Source: WLMZ01 sp043753895 (GTDB lineage: Bacteria; Actinomycetota; Acidimicrobiia; Acidimicrobiales; Ilumatobacteraceae). Taken from it: DNA of 64,000 nt. Every line of letters starts with the position of its first letter. The stretch's first letter is position 1. Under the pieces are notes generated by a model. It was given only the letters and a program-made list of their open reading frames with translations, had not been told where the DNA came from and did no database searches. Shown piece by piece: positions 16,948-24,251 of the stretch. The stretch covers positions 1 to 64,000 of the forward strand of contig JAYUWK010000053.1 of assembly GCA_043753895.1 (NCBI GenBank), written 5' to 3'. The translations under genes were made by a program, and so were the position numbers.

Positions 16948-18659
16948 GACCTGGTCTCCGTTGGTGTCGACCCGGGCCGGACTGCTGCAGCGGCGGTCGC
17001 ATCGAGTTCGGCGTCGCTGATGTGTGCAGCAGCGGCCTCGCTGGCGCAGCTCGCGATGAACGCCTCGACTTCGCTCTGTTGGCGGGCTGCATCCCATCCG
17101 AGTTCGGGAGCGATCAATGCGGCAACTGCGGCGGCGCACGCCACAGTCGCGTCGCGGTCGAACAGTCGCGCTCGCGTGCGCCGAGAGAGCACGTCGTCGA
17201 GGGTGAGCGCCATCTCGTATCGCACTGCGTATACGGCCTCGGCGCGCACGTAGGCAAGCCCGTCCACAAGCGGTTCACCCAGCGTCGCATCGGCGGCGAT
17301 GAGCGTCTTCAGCGCTGTCATTTCGCCGCCGAAGCGTGAGGCAAGATGCGCGTCGGGTGACGCTGCGTCGGGTTCGCGAAATCCTTCGGCACCGAGCAAT
17401 TTGAGCGATTTCGTACGGCAGCGGGCGCGACGCCCGAGTTGCTCGAGCGCGGCGTCGACAGTGTCCTCGGCCATTTCACGATAGGTGGTCAGCTTGCCGC
17501 CGGTGACGCTGATGACGCACGCGTCGTTGGTGGTGATGCTGTGGCGTCGCGACAGATCGGCGGTGCGGGCAGACGATGCGGATTTCACGAGCGGACGCAG
17601 GCCTGCCCAAACGCCGGTGATATCGGCTTCGCTAATACCGGTGGTGACGGCAGCGTTGAGCGCGCGCAGCACATAGGCAATGTCGTCCTTCGTGCACTGG
17701 GGATCGTCGACGTCGCCATTGAAGTCGGTGTCGGTGGTGCCCACATACGCAAATTGGAACGTGCCATCGGGCTTGGGCCCCCACGGCACGATGAACAGGC
17801 TGCGCTTGTCCTTCGGCACAGGGATGACAACGGCGATGTCGTTGCGCACCTTGTGCCACGGCACGGTGATGTGCACGCCCTTGGCGGGCCGAATTGAATC
17901 GGGGTTCCTGAGTTCGGCGAGCGCCCGAACATCGTCGGCCCAGACGCCGGCGGCGTTCACCACGACCGAGGCGCGCACCATGATCTCGCGACCATCGGCG
18001 TTCACAATCACGCCGTTGGCGCGACCTGTGTCGGGATCGGTGGAGATGCCTACGACAGCGCATGCGTTCGCCACCGCGGCCCCATATGCCGCCGCCGTGC
18101 GGGCCACTGTGAGGCACAGCCGCGCGTCGTCGGCACTCGCGTCGTAATAGAGATATGCCGAGGCCAGGCGCGCCTCGGGCATGGTCGGTAGGTGCTTGAC
18201 GGCAGCCTGCTTCTTGAGTCGCTTGTGCAGCTTGCCGATTCTCCACCCGCCGGTGAGGTCGTACATCCACATCGACGTGCCGAGGACCCGCGCGATCTTC
18301 GGCGGAATGAGGCCATCTCTTGTGAGAATGGGGATCATGAAGGGCAGCACGCGGACGAGGTGTGGTGCGTTCTTGCGCAAGCGTTGGCGTTCGTGTAGCG
18401 CCTCGTAGACCAGGCGCACCTCGCCCTGTTGGAGGTAGCGCAGACCACCGTGCACCAGCTTCGAACTCTTCGACGACGTGCCCGAGGCGAAGTCGCCGCG
18501 CTCGACCAGAGCAGTGCGAAGTCCGCGGCTTGCGGCATCGAGCGCGACGCCCACGCCGGTGATGCCGCCGCCGACCACGACGATGTCGAAGGTCTCGGCG
18601 GCGAGTCGATCCAACATTGCGGATCGGTCGAACGGCGTGTCGATCGGAGCAGGAGTCAT
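16944..18659 (-). CDS. glpD: Glycerol-3-phosphate dehydrogenase (FAD, aerobic type)
   Basis: A 571-residue membrane-associated flavoenzyme that oxidises glycerol-3-phosphate to DHAP and passes electrons to quinone. The N-terminal dinucleotide fold DIVVVGGGITGVG (about residues 25-37) is followed by ERGDFASGTSSKSSKLVHGGLRYL, written here in part as the GlpD signature, which is strongly conserved. ARTADLSRRH and VTGGKLTTYREMAED in the second half are also typical. It is the first gene of a leftward operon with ATGA/GTGA couplings. It is divergent from the Fur-family gene across about 130 nt. Confidence 0.92.
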   Translation of the reverse strand: MTPAPIDTPFDRSAMLDRLAAETFDIVVVGGGITGVGVALDAASRGLRTALVERGDFASGTSSKSSKLVHGGLRYLQQGEVRLVYEALHERQRLRKNAPHLVRVLPFMIPILTRDGLIPPKIARVLGTSMWMYDLTGGWRIGKLHKRLKKQAAVKHLPTMPEARLASAYLYYDASADDARLCLTVARTAAAYGAAVANACAVVGISTDPDTGRANGVIVNADGREIMVRASVVVNAAGVWADDVRALAELRNPDSIRPAKGVHITVPWHKVRNDIAVVIPVPKDKRSLFIVPWGPKPDGTFQFAYVGTTDTDFNGDVDDPQCTKDDIAYVLRALNAAVTTGISEADITGVWAGLRPLVKSASSARTADLSRRHSITTNDACVISVTGGKLTTYREMAEDTVDAALEQLGRRARCRTKSLKLLGAEGFREPDAASPDAHLASRFGGEMTALKTLIAADATLGEPLVDGLAYVRAEAVYAVRYEMALTLDDVLSRRTRARLFDRDATVACAAAVAALIAPELGWDAARQQSEVEAFIASCASEAAAAHISDAELDATAAAAVRPGSTPTETRS

Positions 18660-18789
18660 CGGATGCGATTCTATGTCGTGGCTCTTCTGGCGCTCGGTCC
18701 GGCGACGGTATTGACTCCCTCTCGTGGAATATCAATGGTTTGTTCGCACGATTTGTAGAACTGCATGAGTTGCGAATACGCTGATCTTC

Positions 18790-19287
18790 ATGCTCAGCCC
18801 GACAGAACTCACCGCAGAGTTTCGGTCATTGGGACTCAAGGTCACGCCACAACGCCAGCTGTTGTTCCGGCTGTTGCACCTCAATGCCACGCATCCCACC
18901 GCCGACGCGCTGTTTGAGCTGGCCAGTTCGCAGATGCCCGGCATCTCGCTGCGGACGGTGTATCAGACGCTCACCGACCTCACGGCGATGGGTGAGCTGC
19001 AGTCGTTCGACTTCGGTGCCGGTGCCACCCGGTTCGACCCGAACGTGGGCGCACATCACCACTTGGTCTGCACCACGTGCGGCGACGTGGCCGACATCTA
19101 CGCCGAAGGCGCCGACCGCCTGCGTGTCGGCGATCACCATGACTTCGTCGTGGCGGCCACCGACATCGTGTTCCGCGGCCAGTGCGGTCCCTGCCGAGCT
19201 GGTGGCGCGACCCAGGATCCGGTTTCCATCGCTGACCCAGCAACTACCCACACACCAACATCCCCAATAACAAGGAGCCAGTCATGA
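18790..19287 (+). CDS. Fur/PerR-family metal- or peroxide-responsive repressor
   Basis: A 165-residue winged-helix regulator. The helix-turn-helix region (VTPQRQLLFRLL, then GISLRTVYQTL) fits Fur proteins. Metal-site residues include HHH at 89-91, and two CxxC pairs (C94/C97 and C132/C135) form the structural zinc site. Among Fur, PerR and Zur, linkage to rubrerythrin favours a peroxide or iron sensor. A 25-residue Thr/Pro tail extends past the domain. Its TGA overlaps the rubrerythrin ATG (ATGA), and AAGGAG for that gene lies inside its last codons. It probably autoregulates the operon; I could not fix an operator in the 130-nt upstream gap. Confidence 0.88.
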   Translation: MLSPTELTAEFRSLGLKVTPQRQLLFRLLHLNATHPTADALFELASSQMPGISLRTVYQTLTDLTAMGELQSFDFGAGATRFDPNVGAHHHLVCTTCGDVADIYAEGADRLRVGDHHDFVVAATDIVFRGQCGPCRAGGATQDPVSIADPATTHTPTSPITRSQS

Positions 19288-19700
19288 GCCTGGAAGGTAC
19301 GAAGACACACGAGAACCTCAAGGAGGCCTTCGCCGGCGAGAGCCAGGCAAACCGCCGCTACCTGTGGTTCGCCCAGAAGGCAGACGTCGAGGGTTACCCC
19401 GACGCAGCGATGCTGTTCCGTGCGGTCGCCGAGGGTGAAACCGGTCATGCCCACGGCCACCTCGAATACCTCGCCCAGGTCGGCGATCCGGCCTCTGGCG
19501 AGCCCATCGGTGAGACCGAGGACAACTTCAAGGCGAGCATCGCCGGCGAGACCTACGAGTACACCCAGATGTATCCGGGGTTTGCCAAGACCGCCCGCGA
19601 CGAGGGTTTCGGCGAGATCGCCGATTGGTTCGAGACGCTGGCTCGCGCCGAGAAGAGCCACGCTGGCCGTTTCCAGCAGGGTCTCGACAACCTGTCCTGA
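19284..19700 (+). CDS. Rubrerythrin-family diiron protein without rubredoxin domain
   Basis: A 138-residue four-helix diiron protein, likely a cytoplasmic peroxide reductase. Ligand motifs are visible: E19 in AGES, E52 and H55 in GETGHA, E89 in AGET, and E123/H126 in AEKSHAGRF. The C-terminal rubredoxin domain of classical rubrerythrin is missing, so electrons must come from another protein. The Fe-S protein encoded next is the obvious candidate. It starts at ATGA overlapping the Fur gene, with AAGGAG about 7 nt upstream, and is followed by a strong hairpin before the third gene. Confidence 0.9.
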   Translation: MSLEGTKTHENLKEAFAGESQANRRYLWFAQKADVEGYPDAAMLFRAVAEGETGHAHGHLEYLAQVGDPASGEPIGETEDNFKASIAGETYEYTQMYPGFAKTARDEGFGEIADWFETLARAEKSHAGRFQQGLDNLS

Positions 19701-19722
19701 CAGAACATCTCTCTACGAATGC

Positions 19723-19757
19723 ATTGCTGCGCGGGCGCCAGTTGTCCGCGCAGCAAT
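19723..19757. promoter_or_regulatory. Intercistronic hairpin after rubrerythrin
   Basis: ATTGCTGCGCGG (19723-19734) and CCGCGCAGCAAT (19746-19757) form a perfect 12-bp stem with an 11-nt loop, placed between the rubrerythrin stop and the Fe-S protein start. No T-run follows. It could partly terminate transcription or protect the upstream message, giving more rubrerythrin than Fe-S protein from one operon. It ends 13 nt before the next ATG and may limit ribosome access there. Confidence 0.6.
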
Positions 19758-19770
19758 TCGAGGCGCCGCA

Positions 19771-21084
19771 ATGACCATCACGTATGACCCGTTTCATCCC
19801 AAGTACCTCGACGAGGCCGATGTCCGCGACGAACTGACGCGTGTCTACGACCTGTGTCACGGCTGCCGCCTGTGCTTCAAGTTCTGTACGTCGTTCCCCA
19901 CGTTGTTCGAGATGATCGACCAGCACGAAGATCAAGACGCCGGACGGCTGACGCCGGCCCAGCAGGATCAGGTCATCGACGAATGTTTCCAATGCAAGTT
20001 GTGCTACGTGAACTGTCCCTATGTGCCGGGCCAGCACGAGTGGGAGCTCGACTTCCCACGATTGATGCTGCGTGCCGACGCAATGCTGCACGAAAACGGC
20101 CATACACCGCTGCGCGATCGGGCCACCACGCAGATGATGGGACGCACTGATCTGCTCGGCAAGCTCGGCAGCGCGACCGCCCCATTGATGAACAAGGCCA
20201 TGGGCGCCAAGCCGAACAGCCTCGTGCGCAAGATGATCGAAAAGACCGCTGGTGTGTCAGCCGTGCGCCTGCTTCCCCCGTTCGCGAAGCAACGCTTCTC
20301 CACCTGGTTCAACCAGCGTCCAAAGATCCGTATCGGCAAGCGTCAGGGCCGGGTCGCGCTGTTCCCTACGTGCCTCGTCGAGTACCAGGAGCCGGGCATC
20401 GGCCACGATCTCGTGAAGGTGTACGAACGCAACGGCATCGAGGTATCACTCGCCGACGCAGGCTGCTGCGGGGCGCCCTGGTTGCACAGCGGCGATATGG
20501 CCGAGTTCACCAAGGTTGCGAGCAAGAACGTGAAGATCCTCGCCGCCGAGGTGCGCAAGGGCAACGACATCGTCGTGCCCCAGCCCACGTGCGGCTACAT
20601 CCTGAAGAAGGACTATCTCGATTACGTCGGTGGCGCCGATGCCGAACTCGTTGCCACCAACACATACGACGCCGCTGAGTACCTGATGAGGCTGCATCGT
20701 GGTGAGGACACCATGCTCGACACCGAATTCGAGGGCCATGTGCCCGAGACCATCACCTATCACACGCCCTGCCACCTGCGTGCCCAGAACATCGGTCTGA
20801 AGAGTCGCGACCTGATGAAGCTCACTGGCGCGAAGATCAAGCTCGTGCAGCAATGCAGCGGCATCGATGGCATGTGGGGCCTACGCGCCGAGAATGCATC
20901 GATCTCAGTGCCGATCGCGAAGAAACTGGGTGACGAGATCACGCGTGCGAACAGCGAGATCGTGGCAGGCGATTGTCACCTGGCGAACACCGCGATCACC
21001 GAGCAGACCGGCGCCGTGCCGCTCCACCCGATTCAAGTGTTCGCCCGTGCCTATGGAATTTCTGCCGAGGAGCCACCACGATGA
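19771..21084 (+). CDS. Heterodisulfide-reductase-like Fe-S oxidoreductase (two 4Fe-4S, two CCG domains)
   Basis: A 437-residue protein related to GlpC, glycolate oxidase GlcF and HdrB/D. Two ferredoxin-type clusters are bound by C29/C32/C35/C39 (CHGCRLCFKFC) and C72/C75/C78/C82 (CFQCKLCYVNC). Two cysteine-rich CCG modules follow (ADAGCCGAPWLHSGD; then CHLRAQNIGLKS with QQCSGIDG). ATG at 19771 gives the conserved N-terminus; the frame extends upstream over rubrerythrin but is a shadow there. It is coupled by ATGA to DUF3501. In this context it probably carries electrons to rubrerythrin, but its donor is unknown. Confidence 0.85.
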   Translation: MTITYDPFHPKYLDEADVRDELTRVYDLCHGCRLCFKFCTSFPTLFEMIDQHEDQDAGRLTPAQQDQVIDECFQCKLCYVNCPYVPGQHEWELDFPRLMLRADAMLHENGHTPLRDRATTQMMGRTDLLGKLGSATAPLMNKAMGAKPNSLVRKMIEKTAGVSAVRLLPPFAKQRFSTWFNQRPKIRIGKRQGRVALFPTCLVEYQEPGIGHDLVKVYERNGIEVSLADAGCCGAPWLHSGDMAEFTKVASKNVKILAAEVRKGNDIVVPQPTCGYILKKDYLDYVGGADAELVATNTYDAAEYLMRLHRGEDTMLDTEFEGHVPETITYHTPCHLRAQNIGLKSRDLMKLTGAKIKLVQQCSGIDGMWGLRAENASISVPIAKKLGDEITRANSEIVAGDCHLANTAITEQTGAVPLHPIQVFARAYGISAEEPPR

Positions 21085-21716
21085 CCGGATCTATCACCAC
21101 GACTGCCACCAGCACCAGCAGCAGCGGCAGCCGCAAGCTCACCCTTGGCGATATTTCCGACGTGCGCGCCTACGAGCGCGAGCGGGCCGAGTTTCGCGAT
21201 CAGGTGCTCGAATTACGTCGCATCCGCCGAGTTCCGGTGGGCACCATCATCACGGTGTCGTTCGAATCACGCGAGACGATTCGCTATCAGATCCAGGAAA
21301 TGGCCCGCGTCGAGAAGTTGATGACCGACGACGACATCCAGACCGAGATCGATACCTATAACCCGCTCATCCCCGAGCCGGGGCAGCTGTGTGCCACGAT
21401 GTTCATCGAGATCACCTCCGATGACGCCATGCGCGAATGGCTGCCTCGCCTGGTCGGTATCGAGCGCCATGTGGTCATTCGCCTCGCCGATGCTAGCGAG
21501 GTGCGTTCCTACCCCGAAGCCCAGCATGCGAGCCAGCTCACCCGTGCCCACATCACCAGCGCCGTGCACTACCTGCAGTTCGCGTTCGAACCCGACCAGA
21601 TCGAGGCCCTGGGCCAGGGGACAGCGCGTCTGGTGATCGATCACCCCGCCTATCTCGAGGGGATCGAGCTCAGTGCCGCCACGGTTGGCGAGCTGCTGCG
21701 CGATCTGCGCAATTAG
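21081..21716 (+). CDS. DUF3501 family protein
   Basis: A 211-residue soluble protein of the DUF3501 family, function unknown. The first 20 residues are Ser/Thr-rich. The core begins KLTLGDISDVRAYERERAEFR and contains VSFESRETIRYQIQEM and HPAYLEGIELS. Members are repeatedly encoded beside rubrerythrin and CCG-type Fe-S proteins, which is why it is read as a partner of the peroxide-reduction module. The ATG overlaps the preceding stop (ATGA). It ends the operon. No cofactor-binding motif is visible. Confidence 0.85.
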   Translation: MTGSITTTATSTSSSGSRKLTLGDISDVRAYERERAEFRDQVLELRRIRRVPVGTIITVSFESRETIRYQIQEMARVEKLMTDDDIQTEIDTYNPLIPEPGQLCATMFIEITSDDAMREWLPRLVGIERHVVIRLADASEVRSYPEAQHASQLTRAHITSAVHYLQFAFEPDQIEALGQGTARLVIDHPAYLEGIELSAATVGELLRDLRN

Positions 21717-22091
21717 TGCTCTGACCACAAAGGTTCGCGTGGGTCAGGTCCCCCTCCCAGCCTGTTTGAACGAGGGAACATGTGCGAAGTCGATCTGTTC
21801 GCGAGGACAAAAACCTGAGCCTCGCCCGATGTGATCGGGGCGGGAGGACCTGCAACCCATGTTGGTCTGTTCTCAATGGGTCGGTGTCCGGTCGTGCGCC
21901 CCCAAGAGATGTGGGCAGGGCACGAGCCACCACGCTGCGTCGAAATTCTTGAATTTGCCACTGGCAGAACGCTTCCCGGCCGAATAAGTTACGGGTGTTG
22001 TCGTCGTGGGGTCTACGACAACGCGGTGCCCGATCATTCGGGAAACCATATTCACAAGCACACGAACTTACCGTGAAGGACTGGGGCGATT
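21717..22091 (+). promoter_or_regulatory. Non-coding gap upstream of whiB with palindromes and hairpins
   Basis: No credible gene in 375 nt, but four ordered elements. A GC-rich hairpin at 21821-21844 (CGCCCGAT / ATCGGGGCG, one bulge) may terminate the DUF3501 operon. An A/T-rich palindrome AAATTC-TT-GAATTT at 21943-21956 resembles an operator. GTTGTCGT (21997-22004) and ACGACAAC (22015-22022) form an 8-bp stem. CCCGA-TCAT-TCGGG lies at 22029-22042. The last three lie within 150 nt of the whiB start and would fall in its promoter or leader. No match to a named riboswitch was recognised. Confidence 0.5.
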
Positions 22092-22331
22092 GTGTCGGCC
22101 AAAGTAATTGTGTGGCGGGAACTCGGGGCCTGCCGGGGGCTCGATCCGGGGATGTTCTATCCCGAGGATGAAGAAGAGGCAGCAACAGCAAAAGCAGTGT
22201 GCGAGCAATGCGACGTACGTATTGCCTGCCTCGAACATGCGCTGGCATCTCGCGAGAAACAAGGCGTCTGGGGTGGCGCCACCGAGCGTGAGCGACGTCG
22301 CATTATTCGTCAGCGGCGTCGTACTGCGTAA
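22092..22331 (+). CDS. WhiB-family Fe-S transcription factor
   Basis: A 79-residue actinobacterial regulator that carries a 4Fe-4S cluster and works with the principal sigma factor. Four cysteines, C14, C37, C40 and C46 (CxxC and CxxxxxC spacing), are in the classic arrangement, followed by the GVWGG turn (58-62) and a basic C-terminal tail (ERERRRIIRQRRR) for DNA binding. The GTG start has AAGGA about 12 nt upstream, a rather long spacing. It lies 17 nt before trpD on the same strand, behind a structured leader. Which of the WhiB classes it belongs to cannot be told by eye. Confidence 0.92.
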   Translation: MSAKVIVWRELGACRGLDPGMFYPEDEEEAATAKAVCEQCDVRIACLEHALASREKQGVWGGATERERRRIIRQRRRTA

Positions 22332-22348
22332 CGCCTAGTCTTTGCGCC

Positions 22349-23410
22349 GTGTCGCATTTCGAAGATATCGGTGGATGGCCCGCGCTGTTGACGCAGCTGC
22401 TCGAGCGAAGGGACCTGGTGGCCGCTGACGCCCGGGAGGCAATGTCGACCATTCTTGCGGGCGAGGCAACTGCTGCGCAGCTGATCGCGTTCGTCGTTGC
22501 GTTGCGCGCCAAGGGCGAGACGGCCGAGGAGTTGTCGGGTCTGCTCGATGCCGTACTCGGTGCGGCCACGCTCGTGCCGCTCGGTGACGATCTGCGCGAC
22601 CGCGCCGTCGATATCGTCGGCACCGGCGGCGACCGGAGCCACTCGATCAATGTGTCCACGATGGCCGCGATCGTCGTAGCAGGTGCCGGTGTACCGATCT
22701 GTAAGCACGGAGCGCGTGCGTCGTCGTCGCAGTGCGGAACAGCCGATGTGCTCGAGGCGCTCGGCGTTGCCATCGAACTCTCTCCCGAGGGCGTGCGGCG
22801 ATGTGTCGAAGAGGCCGGTATCGGTTTCTGCATGGCGGCGAAGTTCCATCCTGCGTTTCGTTTCGCGGCCCCCTCCCGGCGCGACATCGGCATTCCCACG
22901 GTGTTCAACCTGTTGGGTCCGATGGCGAATCCGGGTCGTGTACGACGCAATCTCATCGGCGTCGCGAACCCTGCCTTTGCCGAGCGGATGCTTGCTTCGC
23001 TGCGGATCCATGGTGCCGTCAAGGCATGGGTGGTGCACGGAAACGGGCTCGATGAACTCACCACGACCGGTCCGTCAACGGTGTTGTCGCTCGACGGCGA
23101 CGAGGTCACCACGTTCACCGTCGATCCCGTTGCGCTCGGCCTGCCACCGGCGATCTCCGAGGAACTCGTGGGTGGCGATCCGGCGTTCAACGCCATGGCA
23201 GTGCGACGTGTGCTCGACGGCGCCCATGGTCCGCATCGCGACATCGTCGTGCTCAACGCCGCTGCCGGTCTGGTGGTGGCCGGTGTTGCCCGCGACTTGG
23301 AGCACGGGCTCGTGGGGGCGATGGATGCCATCGACAGCGGCAAGGCCGCTGCCACGCTGCAGGCGTTCGTCGACGTGTCCCAAGCGGCCGCTGCGGCCGC
23401 TGCTCCATGA
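22349..23410 (+). CDS. trpD: Anthranilate phosphoribosyltransferase
   Basis: Second step of tryptophan synthesis, joining anthranilate and PRPP. In the 353-residue protein, GTGGD (91-95) binds PRPP, NVST follows, KHG (119-121) and the GPMANPG loop are in the expected places, and DE(L) in GNGLDELTTTG belongs to the metal/PRPP site. Length is normal. The start is GTG. No other trp gene is present. Its stop overlaps the thrB start (ATGA). In mycobacteria too, trpD lies beside a UvrC-N/exonuclease fusion gene, as here. Confidence 0.93.
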   Translation: MSHFEDIGGWPALLTQLLERRDLVAADAREAMSTILAGEATAAQLIAFVVALRAKGETAEELSGLLDAVLGAATLVPLGDDLRDRAVDIVGTGGDRSHSINVSTMAAIVVAGAGVPICKHGARASSSQCGTADVLEALGVAIELSPEGVRRCVEEAGIGFCMAAKFHPAFRFAAPSRRDIGIPTVFNLLGPMANPGRVRRNLIGVANPAFAERMLASLRIHGAVKAWVVHGNGLDELTTTGPSTVLSLDGDEVTTFTVDPVALGLPPAISEELVGGDPAFNAMAVRRVLDGAHGPHRDIVVLNAAAGLVVAGVARDLEHGLVGAMDAIDSGKAAATLQAFVDVSQAAAAAAAP

Positions 23411-24246
23411 TCGCTCGGGTTCCAGCCAGCTCTGCCAATCTCGGTCCTGGGTTCGACGCGCTCGGCATGGCGCTGTCGTTATGGGCCGAAGTGGGCCTTC
23501 TGGTCGATGGCGAGGCAGTGCCCGAGGGCGCACATGCGGGCGACGAGCATCACCTTGCCACCGTGGCCTTCCGGTCGCTGGGCGGCGAGGGCAACCTGTG
23601 GGTTCGCTCGCCCATCCCAATGGGTCGGGGCCTGGGCTATAGCGCGGCGGTGCGAGTTGGTGGGTTGATGCTGGCCTGTGCGCAGCGTGACGGCGGCGAC
23701 AGCATGCAGAGCGCCGGATGCGCCGAGGAGGTGTTGCAGCGAGCCACCCAACTCGAAGGGCATGCCGACAACGCTGCTGCTGCCGTGCTCGGTGGTGTGG
23801 TGGCGACCACCGGCGAGCGGTCGATCAGGATTCCGATTGGTTTCGATCCCGCGGTCGTGGTGTGGGTGCCATCGTTCAGTACGCGAACCGATCACAGCCG
23901 ATCGCAGCTCGGGCCGACGGTGGCGCTGGCCGACGCCGTGTTCAACATCGGTCATGTCGCATACCTCGTTGCGGCGTTTGCCTCTGGCGACAGTGCTGCG
24001 CTGCGTCACGGTGCCGACGATCGTCTGCATCAGGCCGCGCGTTTCTCAGCGGCGCCGCAGTCGCTCGCCGCGTATACCGCTGCACTCGCCGGTGGGGCAT
24101 GGTGCGCGTGGTTGTCAGGTTCTGGCCCCACCGTGGCTGCGTTGTGTCCGCTCGACATGGCCGCAGACCTGGCTTCCTTGCTTCCCGACGACGGGCATAC
24201 GAAGGTGTTGCGCATCGATCACGGCGGCGCGACGCTCGAGGAGTGA
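23407..24246 (+). CDS. thrB: Homoserine kinase
   Basis: GHMP-family kinase that phosphorylates homoserine for threonine synthesis; 279 residues. It begins RVPASSANLGPGFDALG, the strongly conserved ThrB N-terminus. The ATP-binding motif is PMGRGLGYSAA (71-81, where Ser-Ser-Ala is more usual), and the C-terminal GHMP motif is WLSGSGPTVAAL. Codons overlap trpD by ATGA, an unusual amino-acid-pathway pairing without thrA or thrC nearby. It ends 5 nt from the convergent exonuclease-fusion gene. Confidence 0.9.
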   Translation: MIARVPASSANLGPGFDALGMALSLWAEVGLLVDGEAVPEGAHAGDEHHLATVAFRSLGGEGNLWVRSPIPMGRGLGYSAAVRVGGLMLACAQRDGGDSMQSAGCAEEVLQRATQLEGHADNAAAAVLGGVVATTGERSIRIPIGFDPAVVVWVPSFSTRTDHSRSQLGPTVALADAVFNIGHVAYLVAAFASGDSAALRHGADDRLHQAARFSAAPQSLAAYTAALAGGAWCAWLSGSGPTVAALCPLDMAADLASLLPDDGHTKVLRIDHGGATLEE

Positions 24247-24251
24247 GCGGC

